Virus record (IMG/VR): IMGVR_UViG_3300049020_000013
Location: 1-55,848 of that record
Source: a virus
Length of the DNA: 55,848 nucleotides
Reading direction: 5' to 3' (one strand)
Of the stretch, positions 23,259-33,528 are shown one piece after another (within the stretch, counting starts at the first letter, position 1; every line of letters starts with the position of its first letter). The notes below the pieces were generated by a model. That model was given only the letters and a program-made list of their open reading frames with translations. It was not told the origin of the DNA and searched no databases. Both the position numbers and the translations under genes were made by a program.

Positions 23259-25901
23259 ATGGCGACGATGCTTGCCTTCAACCATGGCTTGGTCTCCAGG
23301 CTTGGGCTGGCGCGCGTCGATCTGAAGCGTCTGGCACTGTCCGCCGAGACCATGACGAACTGGATGCCGAAGGTACTCGGGCCAATGTTCGTCCGGGTAG
23401 GCACAGCCTACATCGGGACGATGGCCGGCAACGCGGCAGCGAAGCTCATCCCCTTTGTGTTCAGCACGACCGATACCGCCCTGCTGGAGCTGACGGCATC
23501 GACGTTGCGCATTTGGAGCAGTGATGCGCTGTTGACTCGCCCATCAGTCTCTACGTCGGTCACAAACGGCACGTTCAACACGGACGTTGCGAGCTGGACA
23601 GACAACGACGAGGTGGGGGCCACATCGTCCTGGGTGTCGCCTGGGTACATGCAACTCACCGGTAACGGGACGGCCCGCGCCATCCGCGACCAGCAGGTAA
23701 CGGTAGGCGCCAGCGACAGGGGCGCGGAGCACGCGCTTCGCGTCGTGATCGCGCGCGGCCCGGTCTACATCAGGGTTGGTTCCACGTCTGGCGGGGACGA
23801 GTACATCTCCGAGACGAAGCTGGACACCGGGACGCACTCGCTGGCGTTCACCCCGACCGGGGACTTCTACATCCGATTCTTCAGCAGCCGCATCCCTGTG
23901 GTGTGGGTGGACAGCGTGACCGTGGAATCGGCCGGTACGGTCACCTTGCCGACCCCATGGGGCGCATCGGACCTGGACAACATCCGGACCGACCAATCGG
24001 GGGACGTGGTGTACGTCGCGTGCGCAGGCCACCAGCAGCGCAAGATCGAGCGGCGCGGCACCAGCCCGAATGCTCGCTCATGGTCGGTCGTGACCTACAC
24101 CTCGCCCGACGGCCCGTTCTTTGTGCAGAACACGTCCGCTGTGACGCTGGCGCCGAGCGCGCTGACCGGGAACATCACGGTTACGGCATCGCAGGCGGTA
24201 TTCAAGTCCACGCATGTGGGCGCGTTGTTCAGCCTCACATCGCAGGGGCAGGTCGTCACGACCACATCGACAGTAAGCGGGACCGCCACCGGGTCCATTC
24301 GCGTCGCTGGGGTAAGCACCTCCCGCGTGTTCTCGATTGTCATCACTGGCAACGCCTCTGGTTCTACGGTGGATCTCCAGCGGTCCTATGACAACGCCAC
24401 GTGGTCTAACGTCGGGGCGCCGCACAGTTACACCGCAGATGTCACGGACACGGCAGATGATGAACTCGCCAACCAGATCGTCTACTACCGACTGATCCTC
24501 ACCACGCGTGTCGCACCCGATACGGTGACGATGGAGTTGCGTATCGGTAGCGGCAGCGTGCGCGGCATCGTCCGAGTGACTGGCTACACCAGCCCCACGC
24601 AGGTAAGTGCAGAGGCCCTCACGGCACTTGGCGGCACATCGGCCAACTCGGTGTGGCAGGAGGGTCAGTGGTCTGACCGCGCCGGCTGGCCGACATCTGT
24701 GCTGCTGCACGAGGGGCGTTTGTGGTGGGCCGGCAAGAGCGGCGTCTGGGGCTCCGTGTCGGACGCCTATGACTCGTTCGATGAGACGGTGGTCGGCGAC
24801 TCCGGCCCGATCAATCGCACCATAGGCTCGGGCCCGGTGGACACCATTAATTGGATGCTGTCCATGAAGCGCCTGATCCTCGGCGCTCAGGGTTCCGAGA
24901 TCGCGCTCAAGTCCTCCTCTTTGGAAGAGCCGCTTACGCCCACCAACTTCGGGATGAACGAGACATCCACGCAGGGGTCGGGCGCGGTGAGCCCCGCGAA
25001 GATCGACAAATCGGGCTACTTCGTCAACCGGACCGGCTCCAAGGTGTTCGAGCTGGCGTTCGACCTCAAGTCATACGACTACGAGGCCATCGACATTCTG
25101 GAGATCGTTCCCGAGTTGGGGCGTCCCTCCGTCGTGCGACTCGCTGTTCAGCGGCAGCCGGACACGCGCCTGCACTGCGTGCGCTCCGACGGCGTGGTGA
25201 TCATCGCCGTGGTTAACCGCAAGGAGGATGTGCTCGCCTGGGTGCAGTGGGAGACAGACGGCGTTGTCGAGGACGTGGCCGTGCTGCCCGCGGAAACGGG
25301 CAATCAGGATGACCAGGTGTACTACGTGGTCCGCCGCACCATCAACGGATCGACGGTGCGCTACCTGGAGAAGTGGGCGCAGGAGATTGACTGCCGCGGC
25401 GGATCCCTGTCCTACCTCGCGGATTCGCACATCACCTATTCAGGCACATCAACAACCACCATCACCGGGCTTTCCCATCTGGAGGGCGAGACGGTCGCGG
25501 TATGGGCTGGCGGCGCAGACCTCGGCACGTACACCGTGAGTGGCGGGCAGATCACTGGGCTGTCATCGAGCGTGACCAGTGCCGTGGTCGGCTTGCCGTA
25601 CACCGCCACGTTCAAGAGCACAAAGCTCGGCCCCCTCTTCAAGAGGCGGGCACCAAATCGAATCGGACTCATGCTGGCCGATCTGCACCCGCAGTCGTTG
25701 CAGTACGGTCCGGATCTGGACAACCTGGATACCCTGCCGCTGATCGAGAACGGCACCACGGTGGGCTCCGCGACGCTGACGGTGCGCGACCACGAGTCCA
25801 TCGAGTTCCCCGGCACGTGGTCCGCTGACTCGCGTGTTTGCTTGCAAGTCACTGCTCCACGGCCGTGCACGGTGATGGCACTTGTGATGGATACGGAGTA
25901 G
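23259..25901 (+). CDS. Tail tubular protein B / nozzle (T7 gp12-like)
   Basis: This 880-residue protein begins with FNHGLVSRLGLARVDLKR and NWMPKVLGPMFVRVGTAYIG, the conserved N-terminus of tail tubular B proteins. It continues with FVFSTTDTALLEL, a large beta-rich insertion and the SWEEG-like WQEGQWSDRAGWPTSVLLHE block. It forms the tail nozzle. The long central beta insertion may bind tailspikes. Confidence 0.9.
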   Translation: MATMLAFNHGLVSRLGLARVDLKRLALSAETMTNWMPKVLGPMFVRVGTAYIGTMAGNAAAKLIPFVFSTTDTALLELTASTLRIWSSDALLTRPSVSTSVTNGTFNTDVASWTDNDEVGATSSWVSPGYMQLTGNGTARAIRDQQVTVGASDRGAEHALRVVIARGPVYIRVGSTSGGDEYISETKLDTGTHSLAFTPTGDFYIRFFSSRIPVVWVDSVTVESAGTVTLPTPWGASDLDNIRTDQSGDVVYVACAGHQQRKIERRGTSPNARSWSVVTYTSPDGPFFVQNTSAVTLAPSALTGNITVTASQAVFKSTHVGALFSLTSQGQVVTTTSTVSGTATGSIRVAGVSTSRVFSIVITGNASGSTVDLQRSYDNATWSNVGAPHSYTADVTDTADDELANQIVYYRLILTTRVAPDTVTMELRIGSGSVRGIVRVTGYTSPTQVSAEALTALGGTSANSVWQEGQWSDRAGWPTSVLLHEGRLWWAGKSGVWGSVSDAYDSFDETVVGDSGPINRTIGSGPVDTINWMLSMKRLILGAQGSEIALKSSSLEEPLTPTNFGMNETSTQGSGAVSPAKIDKSGYFVNRTGSKVFELAFDLKSYDYEAIDILEIVPELGRPSVVRLAVQRQPDTRLHCVRSDGVVIIAVVNRKEDVLAWVQWETDGVVEDVAVLPAETGNQDDQVYYVVRRTINGSTVRYLEKWAQEIDCRGGSLSYLADSHITYSGTSTTTITGLSHLEGETVAVWAGGADLGTYTVSGGQITGLSSSVTSAVVGLPYTATFKSTKLGPLFKRRAPNRIGLMLADLHPQSLQYGPDLDNLDTLPLIENGTTVGSATLTVRDHESIEFPGTWSADSRVCLQVTAPRPCTVMALVMDTE

Positions 25902-25905
25902 CTGG

Positions 25906-26505
25906 ATGCTTGACTACCTGGATAGCATCATTGGCGCATCTCCGACATCCGTACATGGTGCCGGCACGGCCATGGATGTGTTCGGCCGGGTTCTCGGCGC
26001 ATTCGGTGCGGCGCAAGACGGCGGGGCAAGGCGCATGGCCGCTGAGTACCGGGCCGCGCAACTGCGTGTCGGTGCCGGCCAAGAGATGGCCGCCTCTCAG
26101 CGCGAGGCAATCAGCGCACTGGAGCAGTCCAAGCGCGTGGCGTCGCGGGTGCTGGCGGTAGCCGCCGCGAGCGGTGGCGGCGCATCGGACCCCACGGTGG
26201 TGAGGCTCGTCGCCGACATCTCTTCGGAGGGCGCATATCGGCAAGCGCTCGCCCTGTATGAAGGGCAAGATCGCGCACGCATGCTGCGCACGCAGGCCGA
26301 CGCCGCGTCGTATGAAGGAAAGCTCGCCGAAGGGGCGGGGAACCGGAACGCCATTGGTGGGGCCATCGGCGCGGGTGCGTCCATGTTTAGGGGGATCGCG
26401 CAAGGGAAGTCCATGCGCGAGAAGTACGGCGGCGTCGGCCCTCGCGGTAGCGCTGATGTCGGCCCCGGCTCCGCGTCATGGGGCATGGACCTGGGGCGCG
26501 ACTGA
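25906..26505 (+). CDS. Internal virion protein (T7 gp14-like)
   Basis: This 199-residue Ala/Gly/Arg-rich helical protein has AAEYRAAQLRVGAGQEMAAS, the usual gp14-type segment, and a central small-residue hydrophobic helix. It is likely ejected to form a pore in the outer membrane during DNA entry. Confidence 0.75.
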   Translation: MLDYLDSIIGASPTSVHGAGTAMDVFGRVLGAFGAAQDGGARRMAAEYRAAQLRVGAGQEMAASQREAISALEQSKRVASRVLAVAAASGGGASDPTVVRLVADISSEGAYRQALALYEGQDRARMLRTQADAASYEGKLAEGAGNRNAIGGAIGAGASMFRGIAQGKSMREKYGGVGPRGSADVGPGSASWGMDLGRD

Positions 26506-28535
26506 TGGCACGACTCCCTAGCGCCCAAGACCTCGGCGAGCGCCCGACGCCTCGCCCGGCCGGTGGCATTGCCAGCTACACGCCATCGCGCGACAACCTT
26601 GGGGCGCAGGTGTCGGAGGCCGGGCAGGAAGTCATTCAGGCCTCCCGGATCCTGGAGGAGTCCAACGCGCGCCAGGACACCATCGCCGCGGAGGCTGCGC
26701 TCAACAAGCTTCAAGAGCAGCGCCTGACGTTGGAGCACGACGAGCAGACGGGATTCCGTCGCGTGAAAGAGGGTGGGGCGGTCGGCCAGAAGTTCATGGA
26801 CGACTACCTTGGTCGCTTCAACCAGGCGGCCTCGCTCATAGAGGAAGGCCTTTCCAACGAGAACCAGAAGGCACTCTTCAAGCAGCGGATTCCCGTGGTC
26901 GGCCTGCAGTACCGGGCCTCCCTCATGGAGCACCAGTCGCGACAGACGGATGCCTTCAACGACTCCACCGAGCGGGGCGCCATCGAGCTGCAGTTGCAGT
27001 CGGCCGCTATGCGCCCGGATGATGAGGTGGGCCTACAAACCTCGCTCGTCCGGATCAATGCCACCGTGGATCGGATGGCGGAGCGCAAGGGGCTATCGAC
27101 TGAAGAGGCCTCAGTTCTGAAGGGGGAGTACGGCAGCGCCGCCTATGCCGCCCGGGTGCAGTCGCACCTGATCGGCATCCCTGGTGTAGTGGATGCGAAC
27201 CCGTACACCGCCCTCGCCATGATCGAGCGCGACCGGGAAAAGATGCTCCCGGACACAGTGCTGGACCTGACCCACAAGGCCATGTCATCGATCCGCATGC
27301 TGGAGAACCAGCGGCGCATTGAGCAAGACCGCGCACTGAAAGACGCGGAGCAGGAAGTCAAAGGGCTGGCCGAGTTCGCGATGACAGGCGCCAACCCGGA
27401 CGACGCTTACGAATCTCAGGTGCTGATGAAGACGGCCGGGACGCCGTTCGAGCCACAGGCCCGGCAACTCCTGCAGCAGGCGAAGGCCGGTGCCATGCAT
27501 GGCTCTCAATCGATCCCGCAGCAGCAGGCCTCAATCCGCACCGCTGAAGCGGCCCTGGCCAATGGCACCAGCCCAGAGGCTGAGAAGCTGATCGCCAGAG
27601 CGCGGCAGATCACCGCGACGCAAGAGGCGGCCTACAAGGAGAACCCGTGGGCGGCGAGCGCCAGATTCCAGCGCCTGCCGGCGGTGCCGGATGTGCCGCT
27701 ACCAAGCGCAGAGGATGTGCCGTCCTACGTGGCGAAGGTGCTGCCCATGATGAGTGTCGTGGAAACCGCGGGCGGGGCGCCCGTTTCTCCGCTACAGCCG
27801 GCACAGGCGAAGGCCTTCGTGGACCAATTGCAGGCGCTGCCTGTGGGGCCACGGTCTGAGGTGCTCGCAAAGACGGGGCAGTTGCTGGACGCGCCGCGCG
27901 TTGACGTACTCGCAGAGCAACTGGACCATGCGAATCGGCCGCTGGCGCTGTCACTGAAGCTTGGTTCTGCCGGCACAACGGCGGGACGGATGGTGTCCGA
28001 GCTGGTCTTGCGTGGCGCCGACGCCATCCGCGACAAGGCCGTCAAGCGCGACGACGCCACGCTGACCGGGTGGCGCGCAGAGCTATCCCGGATGGTCGGC
28101 GGCGCACTTGGCAACTCCAAGGATGAAAAGGATGTCATCGACGCGGCCTATTACGTGCGCGTTGCCATGGAGCACGAGGGGTCCGCAGTCCCCGGCTTTG
28201 AACTGACGGCTAGCAACGAGAACGCCGTCAAGATGGTGATCGGTCAGCCGGTAGAGCGTGCCGGCGTGAAGACCATCCTTCCGCGAGGGATGGACGAACA
28301 CCAGTTCGACTTCAGGCTGCGCCAGTACACGCCAGACAAGCTTGCGTTGTACGCCCCCGCTCATGCGGTGTGGGTGCGTGGGCAGCAACGGTCACTGGCG
28401 TCCCTGTCGTCGGCCCTGCCCAGCATGGGGCTGCGACGCGATGCAGACGGGCGCTACATCCCCGTATCGGCCGGCGCTCCGGTCACGATCGATGAGGCGG
28501 GCACGCAGCTGCTCAGGCTGGAGGTGGCCCCATGA
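26505..28535 (+). CDS. Internal virion protein (T7 gp15-like)
   Basis: This 676-residue, mostly helical protein is rich in Glu/Gln/Ala. The N-terminal half (AALNKLQEQRLTLEHDEQTG, FMDDYLGRFNQAASLIEEGL) matches gp15-type ejection proteins. The ATG at 26505 (TGATG) is preferred over an in-frame ATG at 26478. It likely builds the periplasmic ejection conduit. Confidence 0.8.
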   Translation: MARLPSAQDLGERPTPRPAGGIASYTPSRDNLGAQVSEAGQEVIQASRILEESNARQDTIAAEAALNKLQEQRLTLEHDEQTGFRRVKEGGAVGQKFMDDYLGRFNQAASLIEEGLSNENQKALFKQRIPVVGLQYRASLMEHQSRQTDAFNDSTERGAIELQLQSAAMRPDDEVGLQTSLVRINATVDRMAERKGLSTEEASVLKGEYGSAAYAARVQSHLIGIPGVVDANPYTALAMIERDREKMLPDTVLDLTHKAMSSIRMLENQRRIEQDRALKDAEQEVKGLAEFAMTGANPDDAYESQVLMKTAGTPFEPQARQLLQQAKAGAMHGSQSIPQQQASIRTAEAALANGTSPEAEKLIARARQITATQEAAYKENPWAASARFQRLPAVPDVPLPSAEDVPSYVAKVLPMMSVVETAGGAPVSPLQPAQAKAFVDQLQALPVGPRSEVLAKTGQLLDAPRVDVLAEQLDHANRPLALSLKLGSAGTTAGRMVSELVLRGADAIRDKAVKRDDATLTGWRAELSRMVGGALGNSKDEKDVIDAAYYVRVAMEHEGSAVPGFELTASNENAVKMVIGQPVERAGVKTILPRGMDEHQFDFRLRQYTPDKLALYAPAHAVWVRGQQRSLASLSSALPSMGLRRDADGRYIPVSAGAPVTIDEAGTQLLRLEVAP

Positions 28536-30811
28536 CGCGGCGCGCCTTCGGGAGCTTGTACGCGGATGACACCGAGGCAGCGCTGTCCATGTGGGCGCGC
28601 AACCCTGGCCCGGTCCCGGAGGCCAGTTCGTTCAGCGCATGGAGCGCGCTTTCCGCCGGTGCCAAAGGCCTTCCATCTGCGGCACTGGAGCGCGCCGGCT
28701 CGATTGCTGATGTGCTGTCTGGCTTTGCCACGGCGGCGGCGGCCTCTGGCGGCACCGGGCAAGGTATGTTCTCCGTGCCCACGGCGGACGAGTCCAAGCA
28801 GGAGGCCGAGGCGCGCGATCGCATGCTCAAGGGCGATGCCTTCGACACCGCAGCCGGGAATGCGCTGCGCCGCAAGGCCGATGAGTTTGCGCCCAACCCC
28901 GAGACGGCGCACACGGCTGACCGGGTGATGCATGGGCTGGTCAAGAACGTGGCCAAGGCGGTGGCAGACATCTCCACCATGGGGCCTGCGGGCGCGGTCG
29001 TGTTCGGCGCCGAAGCCGGGAATACGGATGCCCAGCGCCTCATCGAGCAAGGCGTTGACCCGGTGACGGCGGCCAAGGTCGGCGTGACCACAGCGGCCGT
29101 GCAGGGTGCCAGTGTTGCTCTGCCGGCTGTCGGCCCGACCATCGGGAAGACCATCGGACGTGCCCTGGCGGGCGGTCCGGTGTCCTACGTGGCGCAGGAG
29201 GGCATCGCACGGAAGATCCTCCAGGAGGCGTCGTACAGCGACCTGGCCGCACAGCATGACCCATTCGACCCGCTGGGGCTCACGCTGTCTACCGTCATCC
29301 CTGGTGTGATTGGCGGCGTCCACATCCGCGGCCTGAAGAAGACGGCCGTGGAAGACGTGGTGAAGCACATCGAGAGCGGTGGCCGGCGATACGGCAAGGA
29401 CGGCGAGCTGCTGACCAGCGCGAAGGGCGCGCAGGGCGAAATGCAGGTGATGCCGAACACCGCAAAGGATCCTGGCTTTGGTGTCACGCCAGCGCGCGAC
29501 AACAGCCCCGAGGAGCTGGCCCGTGTGGGGCGCGACTACCTCGCAGCCATGCAGCAGCGGTATGGCGGCGACACGGACAAGGCCCTGGCGGCATACAACG
29601 CCGGCCCCGGAGCAGTGGATGCCGCAGTCAAGAAGGGCGGCGCCGATTGGCTGAAGTCCATGCCGGAGGAGACGAAGGCATACGTTGCGAAGGCCAACAA
29701 GCTTCTGGGTGAGGCGACGGCAGCGAAGGGTGCGGAAGATCCGGCGGTGGTGGACGCGGCCCGGGTGAAGGTGGCCGACGAAGCGCTGGCCCGCAGCCTG
29801 CCGGACACGCCGACTGCACATGCCGACGTGCTCAAGGCGACGGATGAGATCGCGGCAGGCCGCATGCCGGATGTGCCGCCGGTGCGGGACATTGATCTGC
29901 CGACGTTCAGAGACTGGTTCGGCGGGTCGAAGGTGGTCGACGAAAGGGGTGAGCCGCTGGTCATGTACCACGGCACAGGTAGCAACGTGGAGGCATTCGA
30001 CCCTGGCCGCCCTGGTCCGCATGCCGACATTGGTGCCGTGTTTCTCACGGCTGACCCGTCAGTGGCTGGCCACTATGCGCAGGCCGGGGCGATGTTCGGG
30101 GACCGCTCGCCCAATGTGATCCCGGCCTATGTGCGAGCGGAGCGCCCGTTCGATTACGAAAACGCCGCCCAGCGGGCCGCGATTGTCGATCGCGTGTTTG
30201 AGACCACGCCGACACATGTGCAGGGCGACGGACAAAAAGCACTCATCCTGGACGGCAAGCAGACGCTCTATACAAAGGGCGTGCTTGATGCCGGGCTTGC
30301 CGATGGTCGTAACTGGGCACTCATTGAACAGAAGCCGATTCAAGACGCGATCAAGGGTCTCGGGCATGACGGGTTCTATGTCAACGAGGACACCAAGAAC
30401 CTCGCCGTGTATGACCCATCGCAAGTCAAGTCGGCCATCGGAAACAGCGGCAAGTTCGACCCCAACAGTCCAAGCCTGACAGACCCACTGCGCCCTGGCG
30501 AAGTGAACCCGCGTGACGTGGCCCGCGACGCGGCTGGCAACGCGCTGCCTCGCCCTGACAGCGTGAGCCTGGAGCCAGAGACGGCGAGGGCGTCCGGCGA
30601 TACCAAGGCCGACGATGGCGGGGCAGACCAAGCCCGCCTCAAGCAGCTGCTGGACGAGCGGCCCGACCTGAAGGTGAGGCTTCCTGGTTCGGAAGAAACC
30701 GTGCCAGTGGAAGAGGCGCTGCTACGCGCCCATGAAGCCTACGACGAAGAAGTGAGCTTCGCGCAGCTGGTCAAGGTGGCCGCTGAGTGTGCACTCATGA
30801 ACGGGGCCTAG
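28532..30811 (+). CDS. Polyvalent internal virion protein: lytic transglycosylase plus ADP-ribosyltransferase-like domain
   Basis: This 759-residue protein has an SLT-type lytic transglycosylase domain from about residue 275: IESGG with Glu281 as predicted catalytic acid, then GAQGEMQVMPNTA and ALAAYNAGPGAV. A second domain (about 460-640) has LVMYHGTGSNVEAFD, GAVFLTADPSVAGHYA and AVYDPSQVKSAIGNSGKFDP, the pattern of ART domains in phage polyvalent proteins. The transglycosylase would cut peptidoglycan during entry. The ART would be delivered into the cell with the genome, by analogy to T4 Alt; its target is unknown. Confidence 0.85.
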   Translation: MTRRAFGSLYADDTEAALSMWARNPGPVPEASSFSAWSALSAGAKGLPSAALERAGSIADVLSGFATAAAASGGTGQGMFSVPTADESKQEAEARDRMLKGDAFDTAAGNALRRKADEFAPNPETAHTADRVMHGLVKNVAKAVADISTMGPAGAVVFGAEAGNTDAQRLIEQGVDPVTAAKVGVTTAAVQGASVALPAVGPTIGKTIGRALAGGPVSYVAQEGIARKILQEASYSDLAAQHDPFDPLGLTLSTVIPGVIGGVHIRGLKKTAVEDVVKHIESGGRRYGKDGELLTSAKGAQGEMQVMPNTAKDPGFGVTPARDNSPEELARVGRDYLAAMQQRYGGDTDKALAAYNAGPGAVDAAVKKGGADWLKSMPEETKAYVAKANKLLGEATAAKGAEDPAVVDAARVKVADEALARSLPDTPTAHADVLKATDEIAAGRMPDVPPVRDIDLPTFRDWFGGSKVVDERGEPLVMYHGTGSNVEAFDPGRPGPHADIGAVFLTADPSVAGHYAQAGAMFGDRSPNVIPAYVRAERPFDYENAAQRAAIVDRVFETTPTHVQGDGQKALILDGKQTLYTKGVLDAGLADGRNWALIEQKPIQDAIKGLGHDGFYVNEDTKNLAVYDPSQVKSAIGNSGKFDPNSPSLTDPLRPGEVNPRDVARDAAGNALPRPDSVSLEPETARASGDTKADDGGADQARLKQLLDERPDLKVRLPGSEETVPVEEALLRAHEAYDEEVSFAQLVKVAAECALMNGA

Positions 30812-30993
30812 CGACCAAAGATGAGCAGCCACAGCCCAACCAGGATGCCCGGCGACGCAATGGCCAGCAGGATTGCTGTGCTCTGCCACCACGCTTTCCA
30901 GGCCGTGCGCCAGTTGCTCTGTGCGCCAACGATGAGCGGCACCACGAGCGTGAAGCAAAAGATGACCAGCGCGAGCTGCGGTACGCGTTCCAC
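30808..30993 (-). CDS. Possible antisense two-span membrane protein
   Basis: On the minus strand a 61-residue frame starts at GTG 30993. It encodes two clear hydrophobic segments (LALVIFCFTLVVPLIVGA and STAILLAIASPGILVGLWLL) separated by a polar, Trp-rich loop, ending FGR. It exactly fills the 200-bp gap between two rightward internal virion genes and overlaps the upstream gene stop. No good ribosome site is seen, so it is a candidate only. Size and topology resemble class II holins. Confidence 0.45.
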   Translation of the reverse strand: MERVPQLALVIFCFTLVVPLIVGAQSNWRTAWKAWWQSTAILLAIASPGILVGLWLLIFGR

Positions 30994-31011
30994 GCCGGGG
31001 AGGATACACCC

Positions 31012-33528
31012 ATGATCCCGAAGTGCAGGCAGCTGATTGATGAGGCCGCCGTCGCCATGGGGCGAGCAGCGCCCACGGATGCCCAGGCCAAGGCCATCGA
31101 GGACCAAATCTCGTCCCATATGCGCCGACTGGCGCGCGAACAAGGGGCGAACTGGCGAGCCATGGCGCGCGACCAGCAGGTGAGCGAGGCCGCCAAGGCG
31201 GCAATCGCCGACATCCGAGCGCAGGCGCAGCGCAAGCTGGACAACGCCGAGCGGCAGGTCATCAAGATCGCCGAGACCGAGAACCGAGTTGCTGCGCTGC
31301 AAGAGTCGTTGGCGGGAACGGGCGGGCACACCGGAACCATATCCGAGGCATTCAAGGCCGACATGGTGAACGTGAGCCACCAGATGGCCGCAGAGCGAAA
31401 GATTGCGTTCGGCAATCTCATGAGCCTCATTGAGGCGGCGGGCGACAAGGCCGGCGTCGGCATGGGGCGCAAGTTCCTGATGTTGGCGTTCGGCGCCGAG
31501 AACCGCGCCATGACCGCCGACATCGTTCGCGAGGTGTTCAGGCAGGCGGACGGCTCGACGGGGAACAAGGTCGCATCCGCGGCGGCCAGGGCATGGCTGG
31601 ACACCGTTGAAGGTTTGCGCACGCGCTTCAATGCGGCCGGCGGCGATGTCGGCAAGCTGGACTATGGTTGGCTTCCGCAGCCATGGGACACGGCCAAGGT
31701 GCGCAATGGACGTGATGCGTTCGCACAGTTCCTGCTGGACAAGGTAGACCGCACACGCTACCTGCGTGAAGACGGTTCGCTGATGAACGATCAGGAGGTG
31801 TTCGACCTCCTGAATGCGTCGGTGGAAACACTGGCCACGGGCGGGCTGAACAAGACCGAACCCGGGCAGTTCAAGGGCACGGGCGCCAGGGCGAACCGTG
31901 GCGGCGAGTCGCGCCAGATCCACTTCAAGGACGGCGATGCGTGGCTAGCCGTCATGGAGCGGTACGGGAGCGGCAGCCTGTATGACGCCATGATGGGCCA
32001 TATCGGCGGGGTCACCCGTGACATCACGCTCGTGGAGCGCTACGGGCCAGATGCCAACGCCACCGCGAGGCTGCAAATGGATGCGGCCGTGCGTGCCGAT
32101 GAAGCAACCCCGAGTAAGCCGGTCGGCACATTCGAGATCAACCCCCAGACCTATTGGGACATGATCACCGGCAAGACCGGGGCGCCCGCAGATGGAACGC
32201 TGGCGCGAACCATGAGCACGGTTCGCAACCTTCAGACGGCCGCCAAGCTCGGGGCCGCGGTCGTGTCCAGCGTCACAGACCTCGGGACACTGGCCATCAC
32301 CGCCGGCTACAACCGTCTGCCGTACTGGCAACTCATCAAGGACATTGGCTCCCAGGCATCGAAAGAGACACGGGACTTCATGTCCGCGCACGGCATGATC
32401 GCCGAGAGCGTGGCCGATAGTCTGAACCGCTGGAGTGGCGACCACCTCGGGTCGAACTGGAGCGGAAAGCTGGCGAACGCCGTCATGCGCTTGTCGCTGC
32501 TCAACGCCTGGACCGATGGGCTCCGCCAGGGCTTCACGCTCACGATGAACGCCGGGTTGGCCCGCATAGCCAAGACGGAGTGGGCCGCGCTCACCGAGTT
32601 TGACCGATCACGCCTTACGCGCAACGGCATCACCGAAGCCGACTGGCAAGTGCTCAATGGCATCGCGCCCACCAGCTTCAAGGGCCGCGAGTTGTTGGCC
32701 CCGCAGTCCATCGCACAAAGTGGCCATGAGCGAGCCAACGAGCTGGCGGCCAAGGTGTTCGGCTTCATCCACGACGAATCCGAATTCGCGGTGGTGAACC
32801 CCGACATTAGGTCCCGGGCCATTGTCACCGGAGGCGGCATGCAGGCCGGCACGCCGATGGGGGAAATCATGCGCACGGTGATGCAGTTCAAGAGCTTCCC
32901 CATTGCCATGATCACCCGGCACTGGGCGCGCATGCTGGAGGGCGACCATGGCGCTGATGGCGCCCCATTGCTGGCCAATCGAGCGTTATATGGATTCGCC
33001 ATCATGGCAACCACCATGGGTCTTGGTGCCATCGCTACCCAGGAGAAGCAGATCCTGGCCGGCAAAGACCCCATCGACATGACGAACGGTCGATTCTGGG
33101 CAAAGGCGGTGGCGCAGGGTGGCGGCTTCGGCATCGCGGGCGACCTGTTCCTGATCGACCCGTCCGGAAGCGCCACCGATACGTCAACCACAGCCATCAA
33201 GAACCTTGTCGGCCCGACCGTGGGCACGGCGGCTGAGCTGGTGCTGAAGAACATCACCGAGAACATCTGGCAGGCCGCGGAAGGCAAGGACACCCACTGG
33301 CAGGCGGAGCTTGCGAACTGGGCCAAGTCAAACACGCCGGGCGCATCGCTGTGGTGGCTCAAGCCAATGATCGATCACGGCTTCATGAACGCTGTGATGG
33401 AGAGCTTGAGCCCGGGCTATCTGTCCCGCATGGAGCAGCGAGCCCAGAAGGATTGGGGGCAGCGGTACTGGTGGAAGCCACGGGAAGCAACACCACAACG
33501 CGCGCCTGACCTGGAGGCGGCACTGTGA
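31012..33528 (+). CDS. Large internal virion protein (T7 gp16-like)
   Basis: This 838-residue protein follows the gp15-like genes. It has long Ala/Glu/Arg helices, GRDAFAQFLLDKVDRTRYL, IMRTVMQFKSFPIAMITRHW (typical of gp16-type proteins) and hydrophobic stretches near the C-terminus that may insert in membrane. No transglycosylase domain is present; that activity sits in the preceding protein. ATG 31012 with GGGGAGG upstream is chosen over an in-frame upstream ATG at 30787. Confidence 0.85.
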   Translation: MIPKCRQLIDEAAVAMGRAAPTDAQAKAIEDQISSHMRRLAREQGANWRAMARDQQVSEAAKAAIADIRAQAQRKLDNAERQVIKIAETENRVAALQESLAGTGGHTGTISEAFKADMVNVSHQMAAERKIAFGNLMSLIEAAGDKAGVGMGRKFLMLAFGAENRAMTADIVREVFRQADGSTGNKVASAAARAWLDTVEGLRTRFNAAGGDVGKLDYGWLPQPWDTAKVRNGRDAFAQFLLDKVDRTRYLREDGSLMNDQEVFDLLNASVETLATGGLNKTEPGQFKGTGARANRGGESRQIHFKDGDAWLAVMERYGSGSLYDAMMGHIGGVTRDITLVERYGPDANATARLQMDAAVRADEATPSKPVGTFEINPQTYWDMITGKTGAPADGTLARTMSTVRNLQTAAKLGAAVVSSVTDLGTLAITAGYNRLPYWQLIKDIGSQASKETRDFMSAHGMIAESVADSLNRWSGDHLGSNWSGKLANAVMRLSLLNAWTDGLRQGFTLTMNAGLARIAKTEWAALTEFDRSRLTRNGITEADWQVLNGIAPTSFKGRELLAPQSIAQSGHERANELAAKVFGFIHDESEFAVVNPDIRSRAIVTGGGMQAGTPMGEIMRTVMQFKSFPIAMITRHWARMLEGDHGADGAPLLANRALYGFAIMATTMGLGAIATQEKQILAGKDPIDMTNGRFWAKAVAQGGGFGIAGDLFLIDPSGSATDTSTTAIKNLVGPTVGTAAELVLKNITENIWQAAEGKDTHWQAELANWAKSNTPGASLWWLKPMIDHGFMNAVMESLSPGYLSRMEQRAQKDWGQRYWWKPREATPQRAPDLEAAL

